Below are positions 15,473 to 23,549 of a stretch of 64,000 bases of DNA, one piece after another. How positions within the stretch are numbered: the first letter of the stretch is position 1; the number at the start of each line of letters is the position of its first letter. Under the pieces are notes generated by a model. That model made no database searches. It saw only the letters and a list, made by a program, of their open reading frames with translations, and was not told the DNA's origin. Both the position numbers and the translations under genes were made by a program. The stretch covers positions 1 through 64,000 of the forward strand of contig JACPFF010000026.1 in NCBI GenBank assembly GCA_016183065.1, read 5' to 3'. The stretch is from Deltaproteobacteria bacterium (GTDB lineage: Bacteria; UBA10199; GCA-002796325; JACPFF01).

Positions 15473-17668
15473 ATGCCGTCACTACGCTGGGTTATCATAG
15501 CATTGCCGCTGGTGTGCGTATCTGCATGTCATGACGGAGGGACGCCAGCGTCAGCGCCCGGTGACACGACCGAGGGGAATGGAACCGGTCCGTTGCCCGA
15601 GAGTGATTCTCCTTCGGCTGTTCTTGGTACCGGAGGGCTGCCATCGCCGAATGCTGGTGGCGAGGCCCAAATCCCAGATATTGTTACGGTGCCGACGGAA
15701 GGAGTATCGACAGGAGAAGCTGGCGAGGTGACCGGAGCGGGCGCGGTGGAGCCTGCTGGTGGTGGCGCGACAACGGTCGATGGAGCGGGAGAGCTGGGTG
15801 ACGGCACGTCCTCTGGGGACACCGGTGTTGACAGCGGAGGGAGCAAGCCGTCGGCCGCGGCAACTCCGGGTGGCGACATTACCACCGCAGGCCCGGCAGC
15901 GGATGCCGGTGGCACAGTGCCGGCAGTAGGCGCGGACGGTGGGGGGCTGGCTGCGGGAGCAACGCCAGGCGGTGCAACGCCGGGAACGGCGGTGGCTCCC
16001 GGAAATGGAGTGATCCAAAGTAGTGTCCCCGCCGTGTTATCGGCAACTCCGGGTGGCGACATTACCACCGCAGGCCCGGCAGCGGATGCCGGTGGCACAG
16101 TGCCGGCAGTAGGCGCGGACGGTGGGGGGCTGGCTGCGGGAGCAACGCCAGGCGGTGCAACGCTGGGCGATGCAACGCCGGTGATATCAGGGAGCGGGGC
16201 GATTGTGGGTACAGAAGGGAGCGGGGCGATCGTAGGCACAGAGACGGGGCCAAAAAATGTCACCGGATCTTCTGTCGTGCAGGATACGCCATATGCGAGT
16301 GTGCCGATCAAGGAGGCCGGCGACGGAGCGCGCACGTCACCGAGTAGGAGTGCTACCGGGATCACCTCCGCAAACGTACTCCAGGGCGGCATCGATCAGT
16401 CGCCTCAGGCAACGACGTTAGTGCCTGGCGCCTGTCAGACGGTGAGTGACTGTGTACAGGAGGGTGATATTTGTGCAGTGATGGGAAGTACGGATGATTT
16501 GGGTCAGTGTCAGCCAAGCAATGGCGAATGTGACGATGCGATCGGTGATGCCTGCGGTGTGGGTCGGGTCTGTGTCTATCGCCCATGGGTGAACGAGAAT
16601 GCGAAGTATGCTTGCGAGACCGGAGTGGTGTGCAAAGAGGCAACAGAGGACCTCTCGGGAGGCACGGACGATTGTCAAGACGAGAGCGGATGGGCATGCG
16701 TACGGGGATTATGTCGGCGGTTGGAAGTGGCAACATTGGAGCAGTATGCCTGCCAAAAAACGAATGAATGTAACACCGGATGGACCTGCGGCACTGTTAC
16801 ATACGATCAGAAATCACACAAGATTTGTGTAGAAGGTCCATCGGCGTGTATACAAGATGAGGAGTGTGGGAAGGGATATTATTGTGCAAAAGATTATGGA
16901 GACGGGGACGGCACATGCCTCGAGAAAAAACTTGCGTGGCAGAAGTGCAACAAGTCGAACGAGTGCACCGAGGGAACGGTGTGCGGCGGAATTCCATATA
17001 CGACAAGTAAGTGCGTACCAAAAGGATATCCCTATTTACAGTTCACAACGGGGACACTGCATCTTGGTGTGTATGATGGAAAATTCGCAAAAACCAGCAT
17101 ACCGACTCCATCAGTAGATAATCAATCCGTCGTGGTCGGTGTCGGTGTATCAACGGAAAAGGCCGAAACGCTCGTCTACTCCTATATTGACAGTGTCGTA
17201 TCAGTGAAAATGCCAATCTCGAATGTGATCACCCCGAATGGTCTGACCGAGAAGCAGGTGAAGAAGGAGTTGGCAAGCACATCGTTTGTGAGTCCCTATG
17301 TTCAAATTCCGACGCTCGATACGGATCAAACATTTCATTATATCTCCGGATTCGAGGTGCGCGTCGGGCTGTGGTATGGCTGGCCGAATATTATTCGCGG
17401 CCTAACACCGTATGTCATGACGCTCAAGATTCAAGGAGATCACTTTGAGGAAACTGCGCAGCCAGAACAGCCTGGCTATGTCGAGTCGATCTACTGGAGC
17501 CCGAAAAATCCAGGATGGTCATATACAGAGTACAATCTCCTCTGTCCTAAGGGATTCGCCGTCAGCGAGGTGAAAACGAGCAGTGGACCTTCCCTGGAGG
17601 AATGGGGCCCCCTTCTTGACGGGTTCGGCATCGACTGCCGTGAAATCGTGTTGGAGAAAGTGAAATAA
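15473..17668 (+). CDS. Large Gly/Ala/Thr-rich, Cys-rich surface lipoprotein
   Basis: 731 residues from the ATG at 15473 (GCGAGG upstream). The N-terminus MPSLRWVIIALPLVCVSACH is a lipoprotein signal with lipobox VSAC. Residues ~25-290 are low-complexity Gly/Ala/Pro/Thr sequence containing two exact 41-residue repeats encoded by a 123-base direct repeat. Residues ~320-530 are Cys-rich with many CxxxxxC pairs (e.g. CQTVSDCVQEGDICAVMG, CNTGWTCG), resembling the Dickkopf-like modules of myxobacterial-type secreted proteins. The C-terminal ~200 residues appear globular and lack Cys until CPKGF and DCREI. It is probably an outer-membrane-anchored surface or adhesive protein; no enzyme motif seen. 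Confidence 0.8.
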   Translation: MPSLRWVIIALPLVCVSACHDGGTPASAPGDTTEGNGTGPLPESDSPSAVLGTGGLPSPNAGGEAQIPDIVTVPTEGVSTGEAGEVTGAGAVEPAGGGATTVDGAGELGDGTSSGDTGVDSGGSKPSAAATPGGDITTAGPAADAGGTVPAVGADGGGLAAGATPGGATPGTAVAPGNGVIQSSVPAVLSATPGGDITTAGPAADAGGTVPAVGADGGGLAAGATPGGATLGDATPVISGSGAIVGTEGSGAIVGTETGPKNVTGSSVVQDTPYASVPIKEAGDGARTSPSRSATGITSANVLQGGIDQSPQATTLVPGACQTVSDCVQEGDICAVMGSTDDLGQCQPSNGECDDAIGDACGVGRVCVYRPWVNENAKYACETGVVCKEATEDLSGGTDDCQDESGWACVRGLCRRLEVATLEQYACQKTNECNTGWTCGTVTYDQKSHKICVEGPSACIQDEECGKGYYCAKDYGDGDGTCLEKKLAWQKCNKSNECTEGTVCGGIPYTTSKCVPKGYPYLQFTTGTLHLGVYDGKFAKTSIPTPSVDNQSVVVGVGVSTEKAETLVYSYIDSVVSVKMPISNVITPNGLTEKQVKKELASTSFVSPYVQIPTLDTDQTFHYISGFEVRVGLWYGWPNIIRGLTPYVMTLKIQGDHFEETAQPEQPGYVESIYWSPKNPGWSYTEYNLLCPKGFAVSEVKTSSGPSLEEWGPLLDGFGIDCREIVLEKVK
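15858..16163 (+). repeat. Two exact 123-base coding direct repeats
   Basis: 15858-15980 and 16041-16163 are identical, 183 bases apart start to start, and in frame. They encode the Gly/Ala-rich units beginning ATPGGDITTAGPAADAGG. Exact identity at third codon positions points to a recent duplication or gene conversion. It could contract and expand, varying the length of the lipoprotein stalk. Confidence 0.92.
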
Positions 17669-17763
17669 CGTCCGACGCTCTACTTTTGTGCTCCCCATTC
17701 ATTGCCATTCTATGGTAAGGCGTCGCCCGTTGTCCTGTGGATGCTGGGGAAACGGGAGGGGAT

Positions 17764-18468
17764 ATGCGGCTGGCCATGCTCGTGCTGTTTGTGGGGCTCG
17801 TCGTTCCCGTCACAGGCTGGGGCGCAAACCGATGTGTCACGTGTCATGTCAGTGCCGCCGGCGGTGCGGGGAAAATCCACGGCGTGGAGGATTGGCAGCA
17901 CTCGGCGCACGCGCGGCACGATATTACGTGCGATCGGTGTCATGGCGGGGATCCCGCGGGCCCGACGGCAGGGGAGGCCCATCGCGGGATCCTCAATTCC
18001 CGCGAGGTGAAGAGTCCGCTCTATTTCACGCGCATTCCCGAGACCTGCGGCGGTTGTCATGTGGCCGAGTTTGCGACTTTTCAGAAGAGTTATCACTACA
18101 AGGAGTTGCTTCGTACCGGACGTGGTCCGAACTGTGTCACGTGTCACGGGGCCATGGCCACGCGGGTGATGGCCCCGAAAGAGATGGAACAGACGTGTGT
18201 TCTTTGCCATGCGCGCCCCACAGGCGCTGGCGAGGCACTGGTGACACTCAATCTTGCGGGCTCTCTCCTCACACAATGGGAGACCCGGGTCCGGTCGACG
18301 GCGGATGGTCCTGGGAGCGCATCGCTCAAGGCCGCGCAGCAAGCCTACGCACAGGTGCAACGCAAATGGCACGCCTTCCAGATGACCGCAGTCCGGAAAG
18401 AGGCGGAAGAGATCGTTCGCACAGCGAGACGTGAACTGGAGATGTTACGGAAACAACCGATGCCATGA
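17764..18468 (+). CDS. Periplasmic pentahaem cytochrome c
   Basis: 234 residues from the ATG at 17764, preceded by GGGAGGGG. A signal peptide (MRLAMLVLFVGLVVPVTGWG) exports it. Five CxxCH haem sites are present: CVTCH, CDRCH, CGGCH, CVTCH, CVLCH. After the last haem, about 60 residues form a charged helical tail. It overlaps the Rieske gene by four bases and heads a cytochrome bc operon, so it likely takes electrons from, or delivers them to, that complex in place of a classical cytochrome c1. Confidence 0.88.
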   Translation: MRLAMLVLFVGLVVPVTGWGANRCVTCHVSAAGGAGKIHGVEDWQHSAHARHDITCDRCHGGDPAGPTAGEAHRGILNSREVKSPLYFTRIPETCGGCHVAEFATFQKSYHYKELLRTGRGPNCVTCHGAMATRVMAPKEMEQTCVLCHARPTGAGEALVTLNLAGSLLTQWETRVRSTADGPGSASLKAAQQAYAQVQRKWHAFQMTAVRKEAEEIVRTARRELEMLRKQPMP

Positions 18469-18959
18469 TCACCGTCGAAGACCCCGTCCGACGAACACTG
18501 CTTAAGCGGGGGATTGCCCTCATGGGCGGATTGCTCTTCGCGGGCCTCATGGCGCCCGCGGGCGGTTATTTTCTGGCGCCCCTGTGGCGGCATTCCGACG
18601 AGGGCTGGAGCGAGGTGGGACCCGTGAGTGCCATCCCCGTTGGGACACCGATCAAGGTCGATTTCGTGGAGCGGAAAAAAGATGGATGGGCCACCACCGA
18701 GGGCCGCGCGAGTGTCTGGATCGTTACCACGGACGGTGCGCAGTTCACGGTGTACGATCCGCGCTGTACGCACTTGGGTTGCCCCTACCGGTGGGACACG
18801 GAGAAAGGGGTCTTTCTCTGTCCCTGCCACACCGCCATCTTTGATATGGACGGTCATGTCTTGTCCGGGCCGGCCCCGCGCCCATTGGACCGGTTGCTGA
18901 CCAAGGTCGAGGATGGACGCTTGCTGATCCGGGCCGTCACTCACCCACAGGAGACGTGA
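18465..18959 (+). CDS. Rieske iron-sulfur subunit of the cytochrome bc complex
   Basis: 164 residues. An N-terminal membrane anchor follows a twin-arginine-like VRRTLLKRG start. The [2Fe-2S] ligands are in CTHLGC and CPCH, followed by the usual FDMDGHVLSGPAPRPL. It oxidises quinol with cytochrome b and passes one electron to a c-type haem. It overlaps the pentahaem cytochrome by four bases and is followed after three bases by the cytochrome b6 gene. Confidence 0.93.
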   Translation: MITVEDPVRRTLLKRGIALMGGLLFAGLMAPAGGYFLAPLWRHSDEGWSEVGPVSAIPVGTPIKVDFVERKKDGWATTEGRASVWIVTTDGAQFTVYDPRCTHLGCPYRWDTEKGVFLCPCHTAIFDMDGHVLSGPAPRPLDRLLTKVEDGRLLIRAVTHPQET

Positions 18960-18962
18960 ACG

Positions 18963-19628
18963 ATGCGACGTGCCGTGGCGACATGGCTCGACGAACGGTG
19001 CGGCTGGCGCACGCTCAAACGCGTCCTCCTCGATCGGAAGATCCCGAAGGGCGTTGGGTGGCTCTACACGCTGGGGAGCATCAGCCTCTTCTGTTTTCTG
19101 TTACAGGTCGTGACCGGCATCCTCCTTGCCATGAATTATGCCGCCACCCCTGACCAGGCCTATCTCTCCGTCAAGTATGTCACCGAAGAGATCCCGATGG
19201 GGGCCTTCCTCCGCGGTCTGCACAAATGGGGGGCCTCTGCCATGGTCGTCTTCGCGACGCTCCATATGCTGCGGGTCTATTTCATGGGGGCGTTTAAATA
19301 TCCCCGTGAGATGACCTGGATTGTCGGTCTGGCCATATGGCTCCTCATTCTGGGACTGGGGTTCACCGGATACCTCCTCCCGTGGGATCAGAAGGGATAT
19401 TGGGCCACGGTCGTCGGGACCAAAATTGCCGAACAGGCGCCATTCCTTGGCGAGGAGATCGCGACGCTCCTGCGCGGTGGCGCACAGGTCGGTGCGGTCA
19501 CGCTCACGCGGTTTTACGCGATTCATCTGCTCCTCCTTCCCGCATGTCTCGTAATCGGTCTGCTGGTCCATCTTTTCCTCGTCATCTGGCACGGGATTTC
19601 AGGCCCGCCGGATCGGGAGCGGCGGTGA
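18963..19628 (+). CDS. petB: Cytochrome b6-type subunit of the cytochrome bc complex
   Basis: 221 residues with four helices, the N-terminal half of cytochrome b. Haem-ligand histidines are in GLHKWGASAMVVFATLHMLR and FYAIHLLLLPACLVIGLLVH; the b6-type Cys for a covalently attached third haem (ISLFCFLLQVVTGILL) is present near residue 43, and TGYLLPWDQ is the conserved loop. Together with the downstream subunit IV fusion it makes the quinol-oxidising core in the inner membrane. Split cytochrome b is typical of b6f-like complexes in several non-photosynthetic phyla. Confidence 0.93.
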   Translation: MRRAVATWLDERCGWRTLKRVLLDRKIPKGVGWLYTLGSISLFCFLLQVVTGILLAMNYAATPDQAYLSVKYVTEEIPMGAFLRGLHKWGASAMVVFATLHMLRVYFMGAFKYPREMTWIVGLAIWLLILGLGFTGYLLPWDQKGYWATVVGTKIAEQAPFLGEEIATLLRGGAQVGAVTLTRFYAIHLLLLPACLVIGLLVHLFLVIWHGISGPPDRERR

Positions 19629-19631
19629 TCC

Positions 19632-20603
19632 ATGGAGAATGGCGACTGGAAGATGCGCCTCCGCGCACGTTACGAAGCCCTGAAGCAGCAGGGAAAGTCC
19701 TTTTTTCCCCATACGATCTTCAAGGATACCGTGGCGGTGCTGGCGGTCTTTGGCGTTCTGTGTGCCTTGGCGGTCTTGATTGGCGCTGCTTTGGAGGAGG
19801 TGGCCGATCCTGCGGACACGACCTACAATCCGCGGCCGGAGTGGTACTTTCTCTTCCTCTTCCAGGCGCTCAAATTTTTTCCCGGGGCCTGGGAGCCGGT
19901 GGCCGCGATTATCTTTCCGACTCTTGTCCTGCTCCTCCTGCTCCTCCTCCCCTTCATCGATCGCGGACCTGCGAGGCATCCGCTCGACCGTCCCGTCTGG
20001 ACCGGACTGGGGCTCGTGGCCATTGCCGGGTTCGGCGCGCTCACGGTGATGGGATTCCGGTCGCCGCTCCTCAACCCGATCACGCATCACGATCCGGTTG
20101 TGGCCGAGGGGAAGGCGCTCTATCAGGAGCTGCGGTGCAACTACTGTCACATGATCCAGGGACGCGGGGGGACGGTAGCGCCTGATCTGACCACGGTCGG
20201 TGCGCGACGCGATCGCGAGTGGCTGGTGACCCACTTTAACGATCCCCAGCAGGCCACACCCGGCTCGCTCATGCCGCGACTGCGACTGTTGTCGGAGGAG
20301 GCGCACGTGCTGACCGCCTACATGCAATCACTCGGCGGGGCAGGGCCATTTTCCCCCGAGGCCCCGGCGCTCTTTGCCGACCAGTGTGCCACGTGTCACC
20401 GACTCGACGGTGCGGGGGGCGACGCGGGTCCGGACCTCACCACGGTCCATACCTACCGGGACGCCCCCTATCTCTCCGGCTATATTGCCAATCCGCCCTC
20501 GCTCAACCCCGGCGCGGCCATGCCGGGATTTGAGGGTGCACTGACCCCGGCACAGATCGAAGACCTCGTCCGTTACCTCTCCTCCTCGCAGCGGGGGAAG
20601 TGA
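19632..20603 (+). CDS. Subunit IV (cytochrome b C-terminal half) fused to a dihaem cytochrome c
   Basis: 323 residues. Residues ~1-140 carry three helices with the quinol-site PEWY motif (NPRPEWYFLFLFQALKFFPG). Residues ~155-320 form two class I cytochrome c domains with CNYCH and CATCH, each followed by a Met region (e.g. AMPGFEGALTPAQIEDLVRYL). The fusion carries the electron from the Rieske protein to an external acceptor, replacing cytochrome c1/f. It is the last gene of the four-gene operon, three bases after cytochrome b6. Confidence 0.92.
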   Translation: MENGDWKMRLRARYEALKQQGKSFFPHTIFKDTVAVLAVFGVLCALAVLIGAALEEVADPADTTYNPRPEWYFLFLFQALKFFPGAWEPVAAIIFPTLVLLLLLLLPFIDRGPARHPLDRPVWTGLGLVAIAGFGALTVMGFRSPLLNPITHHDPVVAEGKALYQELRCNYCHMIQGRGGTVAPDLTTVGARRDREWLVTHFNDPQQATPGSLMPRLRLLSEEAHVLTAYMQSLGGAGPFSPEAPALFADQCATCHRLDGAGGDAGPDLTTVHTYRDAPYLSGYIANPPSLNPGAAMPGFEGALTPAQIEDLVRYLSSSQRGK

Positions 20604-20691
20604 CGGGGGGCACGGCGCCCGAATGTGGTGACCTACACCTTAAATCTGGCGTGAACGATATTTAGTCCCCCCGGTAGCCTGTTATCATCGA

Positions 20692-20740
20692 CTGGCCAAG
20701 TGCAGAGGAGGTATGGGGAGCGGAAACTCGCGCCTGGCAC
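20692..20740 (+). repeat. Diverged 49-base repeat, copy 1 (second at 22303-22352)
   Basis: The stretch starting CTGGCCAAGTGCAGAGGAGG and ending CCTGGCAC recurs at 22303-22352 with about 83% identity and one indel. Each copy lies 40-70 bases ahead of a start codon (the TPR/GRAS-like gene and the DUF819 gene). Both contain TGGCAC, but neither has a TTGC at sigma-54 spacing. It may be a duplicated promoter/leader region. Confidence 0.45.
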
Positions 20741-20778
20741 GGTGTGTACAGTGGTGGACCTTACCACGGAGGTGTTCT

Positions 20779-21000
20779 ATGAATGCGTTCCAACCGATGG
20801 CACCGGGAAACGGTGATGGCACATGCGTTGCGGGCGCCCCGCTGGGTGATGCGACCAGCGGTTCTCCTTCCGCACCAGGGGGCCCGTATATTGATATTTT
20901 GAATCCGGCCAAAGACTCGAAGATGCACCAGGCGATCTCTCTCGGGTGTGCCGGAGAGTTCGCCCGTGCCCTGCAAGTGATCGATGCCGTATATTCCTAG
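20779..21000 (+). CDS. N-terminal TPR-like part of an amber-interrupted gene
   Basis: A good ribosome site (GGAGG, six bases before the ATG at 20779) starts this 73-residue frame, which ends at TAG (20998-21000). The last part, AISLGCAGEFARALQVIDAV, is the first half of a tetratricopeptide pair. The same frame continues without any other stop past the TAG as PAEFLRGVLLLHLDQRSEAL, the second half of the pair, into the methyltransferase-like domain that ends at 22035. This is best read as one 418-codon gene carrying a nonsense codon, a sequencing error, or a readthrough site. Confidence 0.6.
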   Translation: MNAFQPMAPGNGDGTCVAGAPLGDATSGSPSAPGGPYIDILNPAKDSKMHQAISLGCAGEFARALQVIDAVYS

Positions 21001-21027
21001 CCGGCGGAATTCCTTCGGGGCGTCCTG

Positions 21028-22035
21028 TTGCTGCACCTCGACCAACGATCCGAGGCGTTAACGGCCTTTCGTAGGGTGGCAGCCAAGGCGGATGCCCATT
21101 TTCTGGCGCCAGCATTTTGTGACTTTCTCACGGGCGATGAACAAGCCGCCACCGCGATGTATGGGGGACGCGCATTTACGCAGTACTTTCGCGCTGCCTC
21201 GGAATCGATCGTTTTTCGGAATATGTATCAGGCGGTTGATAATATCCTGCGCACGTTTCCCCCTCCGGATGACACCTTTACCGTGGTGGATTTAGGCATT
21301 GGGACGGCGCGCCAAGTTCAACGGATCGTCGAGTGGATTCCCCACCATTGGCCGCAGGTGCGCAGGGTGCACATTATCGGCGTGGAGCCGTATGACCACC
21401 TGGCCACCATCGCGCAAACCCAGTTGGAGACATTGACTCAGGTCACGACCCTGCACGTCACCTACACCCTGGTGCGCGAATATGCCCAAAAGCTGGATAC
21501 GGCAGCGATCGTACGCCAGCTGCCCTTTGGCCGGTTGGATCTGGTCAACGCCTGTGCCTCGATTCATCACATGCGCCAGGGAGAGAAATGGCATCTACTG
21601 CGGGTGATGCGATCCTGGGCGCCGCGGTTGTTTCTCATGAGTGACGCCGATTCCGACCATGAATCTACGCTGCCCGATCTCTCGCTTGAACTCATTGCGA
21701 ATGTGACCTCGTTTTATACCCATCTGCTGGCCCTGATCTGTTCCAACAATCCCGACGACGAGACGGCGGCATGCTACCGGGGGTTTTGTTTTTATGATGC
21801 CCGCAATATCCTAATGGAAACTGGTGAGCGACGCATAGAATTTCATACAACGGCGGACCGTTGGAAAGACTATCTCCTGGAGGCAGGGTTTGCGATGCTC
21901 CCACCGCAGGCTGAATGGTTGGCGGATATCGATCCATCCATGTCCCAGTTGCATGCAGATCGCCTGATTCCCGCCCAAGGAAAACGTTCACTCATCTTCC
22001 AATTGGCGGCCACGCCATCGGGAGGCAGCGTGTGA
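21028..22035 (+). CDS. GRAS-like / SAM-dependent methyltransferase-fold protein (downstream part)
   Basis: 335 residues if started at TTG 21028, in the same frame as the upstream TPR part. A Rossmann-type motif I is seen in FTVVDLGIGTARQVQRIVEW, with a later acidic strand HIIGVEPYDHLATIAQ. The segment PFGRLDLVNACASIHHMRQG resembles the VHIID/FxxLNxxxxLHH patterns of bacterial GRAS-domain proteins, which are methyltransferase-like. No strong ribosome site precedes 21028, favouring expression as part of the longer gene. Substrate unknown. Confidence 0.65.
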   Translation: MLHLDQRSEALTAFRRVAAKADAHFLAPAFCDFLTGDEQAATAMYGGRAFTQYFRAASESIVFRNMYQAVDNILRTFPPPDDTFTVVDLGIGTARQVQRIVEWIPHHWPQVRRVHIIGVEPYDHLATIAQTQLETLTQVTTLHVTYTLVREYAQKLDTAAIVRQLPFGRLDLVNACASIHHMRQGEKWHLLRVMRSWAPRLFLMSDADSDHESTLPDLSLELIANVTSFYTHLLALICSNNPDDETAACYRGFCFYDARNILMETGERRIEFHTTADRWKDYLLEAGFAMLPPQAEWLADIDPSMSQLHADRLIPAQGKRSLIFQLAATPSGGSV

Positions 22036-22241
22036 AGCCGGGGAGGCTATGCCTTAATCGGCACCAACGTGTTCTGAAATCCGGCCACTGGGACGAATGG
22101 ATCTCGGCCCTCCAAATAGCTATTGACGCGGCCTCGCAGGAGGGCCTAGAGGCGTGGAATAGCACATGGTCACGATTCCAAAGAGGGGTTTCGTCCTACC
22201 AGGTCATGTGCCCTTTTCTATCTGCACGCTTCCAACTATAG
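22032..22241 (+). CDS. Possible small protein coupled to the preceding gene
   Basis: A GTG at 22032 overlaps the TGA of the GRAS-like gene (GTGA) and opens a 69-residue frame containing SGHWDEWISALQIAIDAASQ, which looks like an amphipathic, protein-like helix. No family recognised and no separate ribosome site; it could be coincidental. The ~180 bases that follow, up to 22421, hold only the second copy of the 49-base repeat. Confidence 0.3.
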   Translation: MKPGRLCLNRHQRVLKSGHWDEWISALQIAIDAASQEGLEAWNSTWSRFQRGVSSYQVMCPFLSARFQL

Positions 22242-22302
22242 GCGCGCGACGGCGTGGAGACATTCAGTGCGCCGTGCGCACCAACAGCTCCCTAGCCACC
22301 TG

Positions 22303-22352
22303 CTGGCCGAGTGCAGAAGCGATATGGGCAGCAGAAACCGACGCCCTGGCAC
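22303..22352 (+). repeat. Diverged 49-base repeat, copy 2
   Basis: Partner of the copy at 20692-20740. It is followed 70 bases later by the DUF819 gene start. See that entry for the comparison. Confidence 0.45.
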
Positions 22353-22421
22353 AACACGTGAAGCCTTGGGCCTTGCCAAGGAGCGCGCACCATCCCGATC
22401 GTATGCTACGAGGTTAGCTCC

Positions 22422-23549
22422 ATGGGAGCAGAAATTCTCATCCTTGTCATCCTCGCGACGAGCGCACTATGTCTCGCGATCGAGAAACAAGTTGCCTGGT
22501 GGATCCATATTAACGGGATTTGCCTGACAATACTCGTTGCCCTTTTCCTTTCTGCAATCGGCGTGATACCCCATCATCATTTCTTGTACGATTTTTTCTC
22601 GACGAGAACGACCCCGATGGCCATTGCAATGTTGCTCCTCAGCCTGAATATCCGAGAGATTGCCTATTTGCCGCGCTTTTTTTTGTGGATATACGGCGCC
22701 GGCATTTGCGGATCTGTGCTTGGCGCGATTATTGCTGCCATGGTTGGGTCCATGGATCTCGGGCTCGACGCTGCAAAGCTCGCCGCGCAACTGGGGGCAA
22801 GTTATATTGGTGGTGGAGAAAATGCCGTCGCAATGAAAGTCATTCTTGCCATTCCCAACGAGTTGTTTGTCGGGTCTTTCGCTGTTGACAATGTTCTCAC
22901 CAGCCTATGGATGTTCATGGCAATTATGTACGCGGGATCACGTTTTTCCCTGGTCGATACCTCATCCGATAGAAAAACTGCCGATCCAGCGCCAAATATT
23001 CTTGAAATAGTCTTCATCGGGTTTTTGGCCCTTTTAGTCGTTCAGGTGGCGACCTGGTTGACTGCGACCGTTGGCATGCTGCATCGTTATCTTTATATTA
23101 GCGGTGTGGCAGTGGCCATTGGGCAAATCTCGTTCGTGCAGCGACATGTGCGTTTTGCCTACCCCCTTGGTGTCATATTGTTTATCCCGTTCTTCTTTTC
23201 GATTGGAGCGATGAGTGACTTTGCGTCACTGGCACAACTTCCCTGGGCAGCACTGTACATGCCCATGGTGATTGTTATCGTGCATGGCACGGTCATGCTG
23301 ACATGTGGACACTATTTCAAAATACCACGGCATTATGTTGCCGTGGCATCCCAGTCTCTGATTGGGGGTCCGTCGACAGCAGTCGCCGTGGCCCAGGCAA
23401 AAAACTGGCGCAGTGGCATACCCATTGCCATCATTGCCGGCATACTCGGGTATGCCATCGCGAACTTTTGTGGAATGGGGATTTATCATATTGCGCGTTT
23501 CATGATTACTCTCTGGGGCTATCATGGGCATCCTCAATCAATTTCGTGA
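22422..23549 (+). CDS. DUF819-family integral membrane protein (putative transporter)
   Basis: 375 residues with about eleven hydrophobic segments, beginning MGAEILILVILATSALCLAI. The DUF819 signature region GASYIGGGENAVAMKVILAI and the mirrored C-terminal segment SQSLIGGPSTAVAVAQAKNW, both Gly/Asn-rich half-helix breaks, are clear. The family is uncharacterised but looks like an inverted-repeat secondary transporter and is often found with peptidase or dipeptide-epimerase genes. It overlaps the VanX-like dipeptidase gene by 26 bases, which suggests transport of D-amino-acid or cell-wall peptides (inference). Confidence 0.8.
   Translation: MGAEILILVILATSALCLAIEKQVAWWIHINGICLTILVALFLSAIGVIPHHHFLYDFFSTRTTPMAIAMLLLSLNIREIAYLPRFFLWIYGAGICGSVLGAIIAAMVGSMDLGLDAAKLAAQLGASYIGGGENAVAMKVILAIPNELFVGSFAVDNVLTSLWMFMAIMYAGSRFSLVDTSSDRKTADPAPNILEIVFIGFLALLVVQVATWLTATVGMLHRYLYISGVAVAIGQISFVQRHVRFAYPLGVILFIPFFFSIGAMSDFASLAQLPWAALYMPMVIVIVHGTVMLTCGHYFKIPRHYVAVASQSLIGGPSTAVAVAQAKNWRSGIPIAIIAGILGYAIANFCGMGIYHIARFMITLWGYHGHPQSIS

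Noticed and set aside
20731-20752. Sigma-54 promoter in the 49-base repeat (CTGGCACGGTGTGTAC)
   Set aside because: TGGCAC is present, but the -12 position reads GTAC instead of TTGC.
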